64,000 bases of DNA from Taxillus chinensis (lineage: Eukaryota; Streptophyta; Magnoliopsida; Santalales; Loranthaceae), in NCBI GenBank assembly GCA_023512835.1, contig CM042088.1, forward strand, positions 9,540,078 through 9,604,077. Direction: 5' to 3'. The translations under genes were made by a program, and so were the position numbers. The notes under the pieces are model-generated. The model was not told where the DNA came from and did no database searches. It worked only from the letters and a program-made list of their open reading frames with translations. Positions 21,961-33,391 of this stretch are shown in pieces. Every line of letters begins with the position of its first letter. Position 1 is the stretch's first letter.

Positions 21961-23463
21961 AAGCCGATGGAGCAAGCCAGGCACGCGTTCAAATGTAATC
22001 CGTTGTTCGTGGATGGTGGGACAACTCCCAGTCCTTTGGTGGTGTTGCTCGAGTAGCACCGGGCCGTCCGGGAGGAGGAACTCGGGTGACATTGAGTGTG
22101 AGGTTCTCCGTGCCCGTATTGAGGCCGGGGAGCTATCCGGGACCGGACGAGGGTCCCGAGCATGAGTTGTCATTCCAGGGCGGGTGCAGGGCTTCTTCCC
22201 TCGTGGACGAGGTGATGAGGGAGTTTCACCAATCTAGAGTTGTCAGGCATCCAGGGGGTACGAAGATGTACCATGCGCTTCGGGGACATTTTTGGTGGCC
22301 CGGGATGAAACGCGATGTAGCTGCCTTTGTTTCGCGGTGCCTCACGTGTCGCCAGTGAAGGCCGAGCATCGCCGCCGGCGGGCATGTTACACCCCTTGCC
22401 CATAGCAGAGCGGAAGTGGGACCATATCGCGATGGATTTTAGATCGGTCTTCCACCCACCACCGGGAGGAAGGATAAGATTTGGGTGATTCTGGATCGAC
22501 TCACAAAGTCGGCCCATTTCCGGCTGTTCGCGAGCGGGACTCTACTGGGACCTTGAGTCACCGTACATGAACGAGATTGTGAGATCGCATGGCGTACCCT
22601 CATCGGTTGTCTCCGACCGGGATTCGAGGTTCACTTCCCGTTTTTGGGCCGGCTCTGGCAGAGGCTATGGGGACCAAGCTTCACTGAGTACAGCCTTTCA
22701 CCCCGAGACCGACGGTCAGACCGAGAGGACGAATCGGACCATGGAGGACATGTTGAGGGCTTGTGTGCTAGATTTTGGGGTTCGTGGGCAACTCACCTTC
22801 CTTGGTGGAGTTTGCCTACAACAACAGCTATCCAGCATCCATGGGATGGCTCCTTTGAGGCGTTGTATGGACGGTCGTGTCGATCCCCTTGTGTTGGACC
22901 GAGGTGGGGGAGACGGCTCTCTTGGGACCCAGCTTGGTTCAAGAGGCTACCGAGAAGGTCAAGTCGATCTCGCCGTTTGTTGTCACCGTAGTCGGCAAAT
23001 CTTAGGCGGACGTCGACGGCGACCTTTGGAGTTTTCTCGCTGGTGATCATGTGTTCCCTTCGTGTCTCTCCACGTCGTGGACATCGACGGTGGGCGAGGT
23101 TCCAAGCTATCTCCGCGGTTTATTGGTCCTTTTGAGATTCCGGATCGTGTAGGCCCGTGGCCTACCGGCTGGGCCGTTACCACCGCGGCCGAGTCGAGCG
23201 CACAACGGTTTCACGTGTCCCGCCAAGGAAGTATCACCCCGACCCCACTCATGTGATCGATCGGGGGACGTTGGACATCGAGGATGACATGTCCGTCATT
23301 GAGGCCCCTATCCGTATCCTCGATCGGCAAGAGAAGCTATTGCGTGGTCGTGCTATTCCTTTGGTTCGCGTGCCGTGGGCAACACCGTGGCATCGAGGAG
23401 GAGACATGGGAACGTGAGTCCGTGGATGCGGGAGCAAGACTCTCGCACTTGTTCGAGGACTAA
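21961..23463 (+). pseudogene. R2 integrase with C-terminal chromodomain
   Basis: The zinc region reads REFHQSRVVRHPGG then CLTCRQ (22215-22358). In the core, the first Asp is near 22435 (AMDFRS), the second in VVSDRDSRFTS (about 22610) and the Glu in TDGQTERTNRTM (about 22708). A GPY-like segment (FIGPFEI, about 23120) and a chromodomain follow: ILDRQEK (about 23315) and, one frame over, EEETWERE with closing HLFED before TAA 23461. Chromodomains steer integration to histone-marked heterochromatin. Several frameshifts. Confidence 0.82.
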
Positions 23464-23789
23464 CAATCTTAAGCGTGGGAGGTGGTTACCTGGATGTTGA
23501 TGTGTTTCTTGTGATGTGTTTTCTTGTATAGTGATGTATTTGTATTGCCTTTTAAAGACATGTGCTTAATTGTGATGTGCTTTGAGATGTGTATTCGTGC
23601 CATGCGGACATGTGTTATGTGCATTATTGTGGTTATGGATTATGGTGGCACTGCCATGTGCTGTTGTGTCGTGTGTGGTGTATGACCCATTTGGGTGTCT
23701 GGCTCGCCATGTGGCAAATGGGTAGCTTGTGTTTGTTTTCCTCTTATGTCATTTTTTTCGAGGATCTAAAAGTCTTGAGGGGGAGAGGA
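23464..23789 (+). other. R2 3' UTR and polypurine tract
   Basis: TG-rich non-coding stretch ending in CTTGAGGGGGAGAGGA (23774-23789), a good polypurine tract immediately before the LTR TG. Confidence 0.75.
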
Positions 23790-25429
23790 TGAAGGACCCG
23801 TACCTGAGTTAGCGGCTTTGCCTCCCCAGTAGAGTTTTTCTAGATTTTCACCCAGTAAATGGACTCCAATGAATTCACGTGCAAAAGGAAAGATGCTTAA
23901 TGGTGTCCTCTATCTACCACAGAGTTTCAGTGCCAAATGGACATGTATGTGAGGTGCACGTGATATGGGTCCAATTCACGTGCAAGTGTGGTTGTTTTCT
24001 AAATGATGCAAGGAGGCTAGGAGTGAAGTTCGAGAGCATTTGGAGTGCATAGGAGTTGCACGTGAATTGGGGAATTCACGTGCAAATTGGCGTGCAGATA
24101 TTTTTGCATGGTTCCCTTGGTTTTGACATTCTAAGGAACTTTCTCCAAAGGACCATGTTGAAATTTCGAGTATTTTCGCCTATATGGGTGCCGAAAGGTG
24201 CTAACCTGTGTGATCAAAACTACGTCGTTTTGACGTCGGATTCACTTAATCAAAACTACGGCGCTTTGATGTTGTGTTGTCTATATAAGGAGGAGAAGCT
24301 TCTCTGCTTTAGGTTTAGTGGTTCACTCACTGCCGCACCTGCCGTGAGAGAGAGAGCTGCAGAGAGAGAAGGAAGTGGGAGTCATTGTCACGCGGGAGCA
24401 TCTTGCGTGGGAGGACGGCGTTAGCTACCTGAGCAAGGAAGATCTCGCTGTAAGGTAGGGATTCTGCTCTTCCTAAATCCTCCTCTCCGTCCTAGGGTCC
24501 TGCGTAACATGAGTTATATCTCGTTATATTATTTATATGTAAATTCACATAGGTGGACCTCCTATATGAATGTTGGCCTCAATGGCGATTTTGGTGTTTC
24601 TGTGTTTGGGTGATGCATGAAAAGTGTTTGATAAAATGCCCGTATGACATGCCCGCTACATGTTCGATGAAATGCCCGTGTGAACTTAACTTCGGGTGTA
24701 TATGCCCATTGCTGTTTGGCAATATGTCCGTGTGACGGACTTGTGGTTTAGCGTATGTGTGTATGCCGGATGTTTGCTCTATGGCTCGAATGGTTGGATT
24801 TGTGCGCTTGTGAACGGGTGCACACCAAGTGTTTGGTCGTATGCTTGAGCGACTATGTGTGTGTCAACGTGGTCCTTGATCGCGGTATCCGGCCCAAGAG
24901 GCGGTTAAATCACTTGGCCCGAAGAGGCGGTTAAATCACTTGGCCTCGAAGAGGCGGTTAAATAACTTGGCCCGAAGAGGCGGTTAAATCACGTGGTTAA
25001 AGTGTCAGCTCGGGTGGCAATGGGAAGATCGTAAATTGTTGATGTGGTTGTTATTATGTCTGTTGAAATTATTGGATCACGACACCGCACTTGTACACAT
25101 GGCATGTAGATGCTAGAACATGGGACGGGTTGGGAGACATGATCCCTACCGAGCCGTGGTCGCTCACCCCTCCTACCGTGTTTGTTTTTTTTCCAGGGAC
25201 TTGCAGTGCGTAGGTGGATACACCAAGGTGGAAGACCCTCTCCACTTTATTGTTCATTTCAAGAATGTACTTTTATGATTTATGTAACCCTGTGAGGGAA
25301 TGTACTAAGGGGATTGAATCAGAATCGGGACTTGGTTGTTTTGTGAACCTTCGATGTTTTGGAATTAAATAAAGACGTGGCTTATTTGATTTATGAGAAA
25401 AAAAAAAAAAAAAAACTGGGGCGTGGACA
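23790..25429 (+). repeat. R2 downstream LTR with internal poly(A)
   Basis: It aligns with 16568-18305. It keeps the G-boxes, palindromes, TATATAA (24282-24288), a four-unit tandem repeat and AATAAA (25368-25373). Most of the segment after the poly(A) site is replaced: 18 A residues (25398-25415) run straight into CTGGGGCGTGGACA and the PBS region. About 110 bp present in the 5' LTR is absent. Confidence 0.85.
25398..25415 (+). other. A18 tract at the LTR polyadenylation position
   Basis: Eighteen A residues begin 24 nt after AATAAA, where mRNA cleavage and polyadenylation are expected. The 5' LTR has no such tract here but ordinary U5-like sequence. Confidence 0.8.
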
Positions 25430-25895
25430 ATATGGTATCACATAGTCTATTATTCTGGGTAGTTAAGACTTAAGTTATTCTGAGAGTCCTTTGAGGGAGC
25501 CTCGAGGGACATGCCCCATCACCACGGTTCCCTGAGCCTCCAAGGTGTACTTAGGTAGTCCACTTTGTGGTAGATTTGCATGCATTGGCATTAGGCAATT
25601 AGTCGCATTTGGTCGTGAATGTATGCTAGAACCGTGGATAAGATCACACATTAAGTGAAATGTGCAACTCGGATTTGTTTGGCAATGTGTACCGGATCGT
25701 GAATCGTGGAATGTGATTGATGCAATGTATGTGTGTAATGTCATGTGTTAGTGAAATTGATCAAGTGGGGTAGAGGTAAGGACGCGATAGATTATAAAAA
25801 TTTTGTTTTTGATCGTTGTGCTTCTACTCAGTAAGAATGCTTCGCGAGAAGAGTGACACGTATGGTCTGGGGCATACGATGAGTCATCTACACGA
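25430..25895 (+). pseudogene. Second chromovirus leader and gag start after the R2 LTR
   Basis: The sequence does not return to B1 after the LTR. It continues with a PBS-like TATGGTATCA, a leader aligned to 18310-18717, and a gag start near 25837 (MLREKSDT, matching MPPRRVT with indels). It then enters the N gap. The arrangement is thus LTR-internal-LTR-internal. Confidence 0.72.
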
Positions 25896-26395
25896 NNNNN
25901 NNNNNNNNNNNNNNNNNNNNNNNNNNNNNNNNNNNNNNNNNNNNNNNNNNNNNNNNNNNNNNNNNNNNNNNNNNNNNNNNNNNNNNNNNNNNNNNNNNNN
26001 NNNNNNNNNNNNNNNNNNNNNNNNNNNNNNNNNNNNNNNNNNNNNNNNNNNNNNNNNNNNNNNNNNNNNNNNNNNNNNNNNNNNNNNNNNNNNNNNNNNN
26101 NNNNNNNNNNNNNNNNNNNNNNNNNNNNNNNNNNNNNNNNNNNNNNNNNNNNNNNNNNNNNNNNNNNNNNNNNNNNNNNNNNNNNNNNNNNNNNNNNNNN
26201 NNNNNNNNNNNNNNNNNNNNNNNNNNNNNNNNNNNNNNNNNNNNNNNNNNNNNNNNNNNNNNNNNNNNNNNNNNNNNNNNNNNNNNNNNNNNNNNNNNNN
26301 NNNNNNNNNNNNNNNNNNNNNNNNNNNNNNNNNNNNNNNNNNNNNNNNNNNNNNNNNNNNNNNNNNNNNNNNNNNNNNNNNNNNNNNNNNNNNNN
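25896..26395. other. Assembly gap (500 N)
   Basis: Exactly 500 N, a typical placeholder size, so the true length is unknown. It hides the end of the second chromovirus copy and the left part of B2. Confidence 0.99.
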
Positions 26396-26467
26396 CCTAT
26401 AGTTGTCCAATCAATCTGAAATTTCGGTGGGAGCTAGTTGGCATCTTCTAGAGTCTTCTTTGTTCTG

Positions 26468-26539
26468 CACGTGAAAACGACGGAGCACTTTAAGAGGGTC
26501 CTTTTCATCTTTTACCCTTGTGGCGAATCACTATAAATA
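26468..26539 (+). promoter_or_regulatory. Candidate internal promoter of the B2 env-position gene
   Basis: CACGTG (26468-26473) lies about 60 bp before TATAAATA (26532-26539), which is 83 bp before the ATG at 26622. A CT-rich leader follows. It resembles the G-box plus CCTATAAATAGGG arrangement of the B2 LTR. It could give the gene its own transcript or be a duplicated LTR piece. Confidence 0.4.
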
Positions 26540-26621
26540 GGGATGGGTTCCAAGCTTCAAACTCACATCTCATACTTTCCTCTTCCTTCTTGCTGAGAGC
26601 AAATTCCTTCTTTGGTTAGTC

Positions 26622-28947
26622 ATGGTGCACACAAGGAGAGCCCGCCAAGGAGAAGGCAGTCCTGAAGCCTCTGCCACCTCTATGCCTTCAGCATTGAGAG
26701 ACGCCGACACTATCTTCATGGGGAATGTGCTTGATTGGGAGATCCTAGAGTCCTCCACCCTTGACTGGACTGAAGAAGTTATGACCAAGCTGCAAGCTTT
26801 GGGACTGAGAAGGTTAGTATGCGCTCGCAGTGATTTATATTACCCTGCCATGTTAGACTTTTATAATTCAGTCTATATCAATGAGGAAGATGATGAGATA
26901 ATTGGGGAGGTTCAAGGTGTCTTAATTTCTATTTCCCCTGCTATGTTGAGAGACTGCTTTGATCTTCCAAATCCCATGCATGCAAAGCCTGCGTTGACCT
27001 TAGGAGATTATGGTAGAGCTTTACAGTATAATAAGGAATTTGGGAAACGTCGGCAATTTACTAAAAACGGATTTCATGGGAAATACCATTGCCTTCCTAA
27101 TTTAGTAGGGAGGTGCTTACTATTACAGACTAGTGGCTTAGACTCAGTCCCTAAATCCCATTTGGAGTTTATGTTTTGCATCGATCGTCAGTTACACATT
27201 GATTGGGCTGCTGAAATTTTTAAACTGTGGAAACGGGACATTCACAAATCTTTATATGGTCGACTACTTAGTATGCTTCTGCAGTATCAATATGGTCATC
27301 TTAGTGCTCAAGTAGTCCCCACTGTTTTTCCCGGATAACCTGCGGTTATGAGTTCTCCATCCAGAGGGTGCCTTAGGAGTTAGCTACAAGGGAAAATGGG
27401 GAGATAGTATCCACGTCGCTCCATAGCCTTCACGTCACAGCATACATATGGAGCAACCCACCGAGCAGTTTAGGGACACCTCTACTCCCATGAATGCCCG
27501 CCAACAGCACATCTTCCAGTTGACTGCCATGTACATGCAGTTCAATGTTCACAAGGAGGAAATCTACAATTTCTTCCAAGGCGTCAGTGGCCAAGTTATC
27601 AGTGAAGCTGACGTGCTTAACTGGGCCTTCACTAATGGCCACATCACAAGACTTCAGCTGGATGAGCTGCTCGAGTACATCACTCAAGATCAACAAGCAA
27701 CATCTCGTCCATCCGCCCGACCATGGGAAGCCCCAGAACCAACTCCTGCTGCTTCTTATGAAGATTTACGGAGGCAAACTGCTCAACTCCAAGAGGCACA
27801 GGCGGAAACCGTCTAGGAGATCGGGCAGCTGAAGAAAAATCAAACTCTCATCCTCAAGGAACAGAAGGAAGTCAAAGGTCTGCTTGGTAAGATCTGGAAG
27901 GCCCTGGGGAAGAAGAAGAAGAAGAAAACTCTTACACCTCCTGTGGAGGATCCATTTGACGCACCGTCACCTCCGGTACAGCAACACGCTGTACATAGCG
28001 AAGAGACACCGGAGTATCCACAGTATCCGCAAGAGGCGGAGCCCTACACCGCTCCACCCTTCCCTCTAGCAGTTCCTATTTATTTCACACCACCAGCAGG
28101 GCCCAGCTCTTCACAGGCCTTAGTTCCCTTAATCCAGCCATTGCAATGGTGGTCTGGCGCATCATCAGAAGCTCCCCAGGAAGATAACCTAGGGGAGCCC
28201 ATCTATATTCATCTTCATCCGGCCCTCTTCACTGCTGATGCCACAGCTGCTTTTCAGCAGTTTACTTATGGAGACACCTTGCAAGCGCGTTTTACGTGTG
28301 ATTCAGAAGTCTTCACGTCATCTTATTTGCAGCGTATCCTAGCTGATGAGTACTTATCTTCCGATGACGTTGACTTATTCTGCCGTACGATGCGACACGT
28401 GGTGGAGGCTAAGCCCAACGACTACCCTATAGCTTAGTACACCTCTATCATGCTGTGCGAGATATATGAGCAGCCGTTAGAGGAGCATATTTTCTGCCGG
28501 TGGATGAATGGAGCAGCAGAAGGACATCGCTCTTGGCACCAGGTCCATGAGGTTTTTATACCGGTCCTCCTTGATCGACACTTCGTACTCTTGTAGTTGG
28601 ACCTGAGTGTGGGCCATGTTGTCCTTTATGACCCGAGCCAAGCCCATGGGTTTTCCACATGAAAGAAGAAGCTTGTCCATGGTTTCTTGAAAAAAATCAA
28701 ACACGCACTCAGAAAAGAAGGGTTGTTGACATCCAAGTTTCCTCTGGTGCACTTTAATGAAATGGAGCTTCCCCAACAACCTGATCAATTCAGTTGTGGG
28801 ATTTTTGTCTGCTATTATTTGATAGCTCCATTGCAAGGATAAGGATACTTGGGCGCTCACAGGAGAAACATCGGCGACTTTGTCGCACGTCTTAGAAGAA
28901 TGGTGGCCCATGTTATCTTCTACTACAAGGTCCCCACCAACCGGTAA
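26622..28947 (+). pseudogene. B2 env-position gene: N-terminal plant-retroelement domain, coiled coil, Ulp1-like peptidase
   Basis: Start MVHTRRARQ at 26622. The N-terminal part (residues about 30-235) has PAMLRDCFDLP and GKYHCLPNLVGRCLL, matching the C3 gene, and resembles the 'putative plant transposon protein' family. One frameshift lies near 27335. The next frame holds a coiled coil (about 27760-27920), a Lys-rich patch and a Pro-rich linker. The C48 domain follows: His at 28579 (RHFVLL), Asp at 28630 (YDPS, 17 residues on), then LPQQPDQFSCGIFVC with Cys at 28795 and Gln six before it. In-frame stops are TAG 27814, TAG 28435, TAG 28594, TGA 28660 and a TAA near 28830; the natural end is probably TAA 28945. 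Confidence 0.72.
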
Positions 28948-30261
28948 CGGTCTTCTCCCTTTTTCCTTTTCCCATGCTCTGAGGGCATCGCATCGTTTAA
29001 GTATGGGGGGGGGATTTCCCTTGAACCGGTTGCTTGTTTGTTTGCATGCATGCTTTACTTTTATTTTATGTTTTTGCTGTGAATGTATGTTTTGCCTGTG
29101 AGGTGCATGGCTACCAAGGTATGCAAATTTTGGTTAACTATATTGACCACCTTAGTATCTTGTTGTGATATAGATGTTTCAATCGTTAAGGTGTGTTAGA
29201 AGTTAATTGAGCATGTCTTTACTTTTTGTATGATATCACCATGATTTTGGAACTGACATTTGAATAGTAAGCTGAGCATGTTATGTTAGGATGAGCTTTG
29301 TAAACCCTGAAGTTGAGTGCAGAATAGGCATATACTTTTTGAGAGCACCATTATCTTGCCTTTGAGTGTATTTTATGGGTTATTGGGTTATCAATTTGCT
29401 CTTAATATTCATTAGTAGCTATTTAATGGTTGGAGTTACTTAGGCGTAAGAAGTACCTGGTTGTGCTCAGTGTTTGGTGTATGATGTTAGTGATTCAAGT
29501 ATTGCCGTTCAGTTCTTGTTTAAAAAAAAAAACAAGGGCTTGTGTGAGGACAATAGCAGAGTGAATAATCCATCAAGGGAGAGCATAAAATGCAACCTTG
29601 TAAGGTTATTACTAAAAAGAAGTGTGAAAAAAAAACAAAAAAACAAAAGTTTTGCAGAATAAAAGCCATACTGGCTCAGTTGTGTTTATGTAGAATGTTG
29701 AGCTCACTTCTTTGGCTCAAGATGTGTTTTATCAGTCATTAGAGTAGAGTGTGCGTTCATTAAGTAAAGCAAAGTGTATGAGGTGCAAAAAGTAGACTAG
29801 AGGGTGTGTTTTCCTTGACGAGTACAATGGGGATCTCTTATGTTTACGTGGCAAAAACTTAATCAATAGCTAGTAGTGGGTGTAAGAGTAAATCCTTAGC
29901 TGTTAGGCATTGATAGTAAGGCATGAGAGGAGAGAAAAGAAAGTTATATTTGAGTGAGGCTGCTCTAACCTTGGTGAGGACTTTCAGGGGGAGCTAAGTT
30001 TCATTTTATCCTTGCATGTTTGCTTCTATCTGAACTGTTAGTAATGATATTATATGGTTGTTGGACTTGATAGTAAGGGCATGTTTAGATTAATTTGTGA
30101 TTCATTTTAGCTATTGGAATGTCTACTTCATCATGATAGAGTTGTATGTCCTGGGAAACCATGCCTCTCTTGTTTGTTAGTTTAGTCTTTCTTTTCAGTT
30201 TGACTGTGTGTTTGTTTCTTGTTTGCTTGAGGACAAGCAAAGGTTCAAGTGAGGGGGAATT
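28948..30261 (+). other. B2 3' UTR and polypurine tract
   Basis: AT-rich non-coding DNA collinear with B1 14961-16460. A poly-A stretch (29521-29531) and an A-rich run (29627-29645) occur. It ends in GAGGACAAGCAAAGG and the polypurine tract CAAGTGAGGGGGAATT (30246-30261). Confidence 0.75.
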
Positions 30262-31774
30262 TGATAACGTGCATTAATGCCGTTATCCTAGGCCTTATTT
30301 AGGGTGTTTTAGAGTATGTTTTGTACCTAGTTGCATGATATTTTACACATATTTGCTTTAATCCCTAGGAAGACCCTGTTTGGTGTATAGTTGTACTTTT
30401 TGAGTGTTTTTGGTAGGTTTTGGAGCAACTTTTTCCCACACACCTTCGCTAGATCACTCCATACACTCAAGAGGAAGCTATAGGAAGAAGATGGAAGCAA
30501 AAGGAAGGCAAAATCAAGGTGCACGTGAAAAGGCTTTCTCACGTGCATTCTCACGTGCAAGGATTTTATTGCATGGATGCCTTTTACAACTCAATAGGAA
30601 GCCTTGGAGCAAATTTGAGTCGAATTGGAGCTGCATGTGAAAAGGGTCTTCTCACGTTCATTCTCGCGTGCAGCCATTTTTTAGCTCCAAATGATGTGTT
30701 TTGTTGTTTTAATCATTTTCCTCTAAAGAACTGGGGCCAAATTTGGAGTAGTTTGAGTTTTATTGCGCCTAGAACGTCGAATAGTGTCACTAACCAAAAC
30801 GATGTCGTTTTGGTTGCGACCACATTTATAATTAGGGCACACCTTTTGTAACCCTAATTTGGCCCACTAAATCCTATAAATAGGGGTCTTTGGAGGCATT
30901 GTAAATCATCTTGAGTGGGAGAATCTGATCTGAATTCTGAAAAGAGCTATAGCCATTGCTAAAAGATCGGATTGTCCTTGGCAAGGAGTGATTTTGGGCA
31001 GAAGACGCCGGAGTCTTTGGAGGCTGGAGTTCTGGTTCATCTTGGGGTCTTCCTTTATTGTCCTGGTACTGTAATCATGTTCTTTCTTGTAATTGTTATT
31101 GCTTTTGTCATGATTATGGAGTAGTTTTGTTAGTCTAGGGGAGCAATGTAGCCCCCAATAAACTGTATTCAGTTTGGTTATGGTTGTTCAATAAAATAGA
31201 ATTCAGTTCTTGTTTAATTCACTTGCTTGAATGGAAATGCCTAGTTTATGCATAATTAGGTAATCTTAGCCCTTGTCTAGGGTGGAACACTAGTGAATTA
31301 GATTTAATATTGCATGATGGACCAAGTCTGCAACTATTAGATTGTTTATCTACCTTGATCACTTTTATTCACGTGGACCAAATGGGATAAAAGCCTTAAA
31401 TCTATCTTAGCATGGACCAAATGTAAGATAGGTAGGAGATAATCAACATGAACATGAACTAGAACATAAATCAAGAACAAGAGCCATAACCAGACTATTA
31501 CAATCGATTGGGTGGTAAACATTGTGACCCTAGATCCTTAATCACTGAAATTTCTATACCAATAGCTTGCCAACATTCTGATTTAATCAATTTTCATTCA
31601 AACGATTTGTACAACAAAAATCAATTGTCCAGACATAAAATCAACTGATTAGCTTAGTGCTTGCTGCTTAACAGCATTAGCTACCTCCCTGTGGGTTCGA
31701 CAACCGGAGTCTTAATACTCCATTTTATTACTTGACCAGTGCACTTGCTGCAAAACCTATAGACACAATTTATA
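30262..31774 (+). repeat. B2 3' LTR (about 1.5 kb)
   Basis: It starts TGATAACGTGCATT right after the polypurine tract. Its last 570 bp recur at 36753-37340, ending in the same ...CTATAGACACAATTTAT. TATAAATA lies at 30875. The end point is approximate because G2 abuts it. Confidence 0.78.
30522..30882 (+). promoter_or_regulatory. B2 LTR promoter: G-boxes, palindrome, TATA
   Basis: CACGTG at 30522, 30540 and 30552, with decayed CACGTT and CGCGTG copies near 30650-30670. A palindrome with perfect 9-bp arms AACCAAAAC/GTTTTGGTT spans 30792-30815. TATAAATA is at 30875-30882. It is parallel in layout to the R1 and R2 LTRs. Confidence 0.58.
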
Positions 31775-31781
31775 CGGGTCA

Positions 31782-33391
31782 CATGCCTTGAAATCAGCCA
31801 AGTAGTATGATAAAGAGTGTATTGCCTTAATCTTCTTGTTATCCAGACAAGAGCACAGCACGTCTTCTCCAAAGGTGTGTAGTTTTCTTCATTGATGGTG
31901 AACTTTTTGCTGAGATAATAAATGGCCTGCTCCTTCTTGCCTGTGGAATCGTGTTGCCCTAAGACACAACCCATTGCTGACTCCTGAACGGTCAAGTATA
32001 AGATCAGAGGTCTATCCGGTATTGGTGGGACCAAAATAGGTGGATTAGACAGGTATTGTTTGATCTTGTCAAAAGCTTCTTGACACTTGTCATTCCAAAT
32101 TTCGGGGTTGTTCTTCCGTAAAGTCTTGAAAATGGGTTCGCATGTGGCTGTTAATTGGGAAATAAATCGGGCAATGTAATTCAGTCGCCCTAGGAATCCT
32201 CTAACCTCCTTGATGGTCCGTGGTGGCGGCATCTCTTGGATAGCTTTAACTTTATCTGGATCGATTTCAACTCCTTTTTGGCTCACAATGAAACCCAACA
32301 GTTTTCCCGACATGGCTCCGAAAGTGCACTTTTCGGGGTTCAATTTCAGCTGATATTTCCGTAGCCTGTTGAAGAGCTTGTGGAGTACTTCGATATGATC
32401 TTCAGTTCTTCGAGATTTGGCTATCATGTCGTCCACATATACCTCGACTTCTTTATGCATCATGTCGTGGAATAGGGTCACCATGGCTCGCTGATAGGTT
32501 GCCCCTGCGTTCCTTAGGCCAAAAGGCATCACATTATAGCAAAAAGTGCCCCAAAGTGTCGTGAATGTGGTCCTCTCTTTGTGTTCCGGGGCCATACGAA
32601 TTTGATTATAGCCCGAGAAACCATCCATGAATGAGAATAGGGCATGTTTTGCTGTATTATCCACTAAGGTATCAATATGAGGAAGCGGGAGAGTTGTCTT
32701 TCGGACTGGCCCAATTCAGATCTCTATAGTCGACACACATGCGTACTTTGCCTCCTTTCTTTGGTACTGGTACAACATTGGCCACCCATTCTGGATAACG
32801 GGAGACACTTAGGAAACCTGCATCCCATTGCTTTTTGACTTCTTCTTTAATCTTCAGTATCATCTCCGGTCTCATTCTTCGCAATTTCTGCTGTACTGGC
32901 TTGCACTCCGGCCTTACTGGTATGTGATGTTGTACTATGTCCGTGTCTAATCCTGGCATGTCTTGATATGACCATGCAAAAACATCTATGTAGCCCCTTA
33001 ACAGCTCAATTAATTGCTTCTTGATGTCGGTAGCTATTAAGGATCCCATCCTCAATTCTCTTGGTTCGGCAACCGTCCCCAAATTCACTGTTTCTACTGG
33101 GTCTTCACTGGGAATGGAGAACCGATCTTCCCTTTCCAATAGGCGTATAATCTCCCCTGGTAGTTCAGGTGTCTCCTCTACCTCATTCTTGTCAGCTTCA
33201 AACACGGGCTGCTCCCAGTTTGGACTTTGGTCAAACCTTTGGCATCTCGTTTCGCCTTTGCATACTGTGTTTTCATTGACATTGTGATACCTGCTTATAA
33301 GAGAATGACAAGTTGGTAACCAAATATGATATGTATATGTTATGAATGGGATGCCCCATGAAGGATTTTGAAAAACACATTTTATTGGAAG
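31782..33391 (-). pseudogene. G2: Tat/Ogre-like pol fragment (RT and RNase H)
   Basis: Read on minus from 33391: the 3' part of the pro/RT intron (33391-33291), exon start at 33290, then the linker, RT fingers (RMCVDYRDLN), the YVDD box (about 32440) and RNase H ending near LISRH at about 31783. It is very close to G1 and G3 and better preserved: only one frameshift near 32680 in SPKDNFP. It lacks the second RNase H, integrase and LTR. It is cut by the copia LTR of C2 at 33392 and joined to the B2 LTR at the other end. Confidence 0.85.

Larger units (their letters stand above)
16568..25429 (+). mobile_element. R2: chromovirus (Ty3/gypsy with chromodomain), two LTRs
   Basis: 5' LTR 16568-18305, PBS, gag, protease, RT, RNase H, integrase, chromodomain, PPT, LTR 23790-25429. 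It resembles the Tekay/Del-type chromoviruses in LTR length (about 1.7 kb), Met-tRNA-like PBS and C-terminal chromodomain. GC content is visibly higher than in neighbouring elements. Single-base indels are frequent throughout, partly age and partly perhaps poor assembly near the gap. The left flank is ...AACCGTA; the matching right flank is hidden by the gap. Confidence 0.82.
26396..31774 (+). mobile_element. B2: Athila-type gypsy element, 3' half
   Basis: Env-position gene, 3' UTR, polypurine tract and a 1.5-kb LTR. It is collinear with B1 and much better preserved. Pol is missing because of the gap. It ends against G2 at about 31775. Confidence 0.75.

Noticed and set aside
25748..26451. Long open frames through the gap region
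   Set aside because: They are artefacts of translating N residues.
28477..28911. Minus-strand 144-residue ORF
   Set aside because: It overlaps the + strand Ulp1-like domain of B2, which has conserved catalytic boxes; the minus frame has no recognisable motif.
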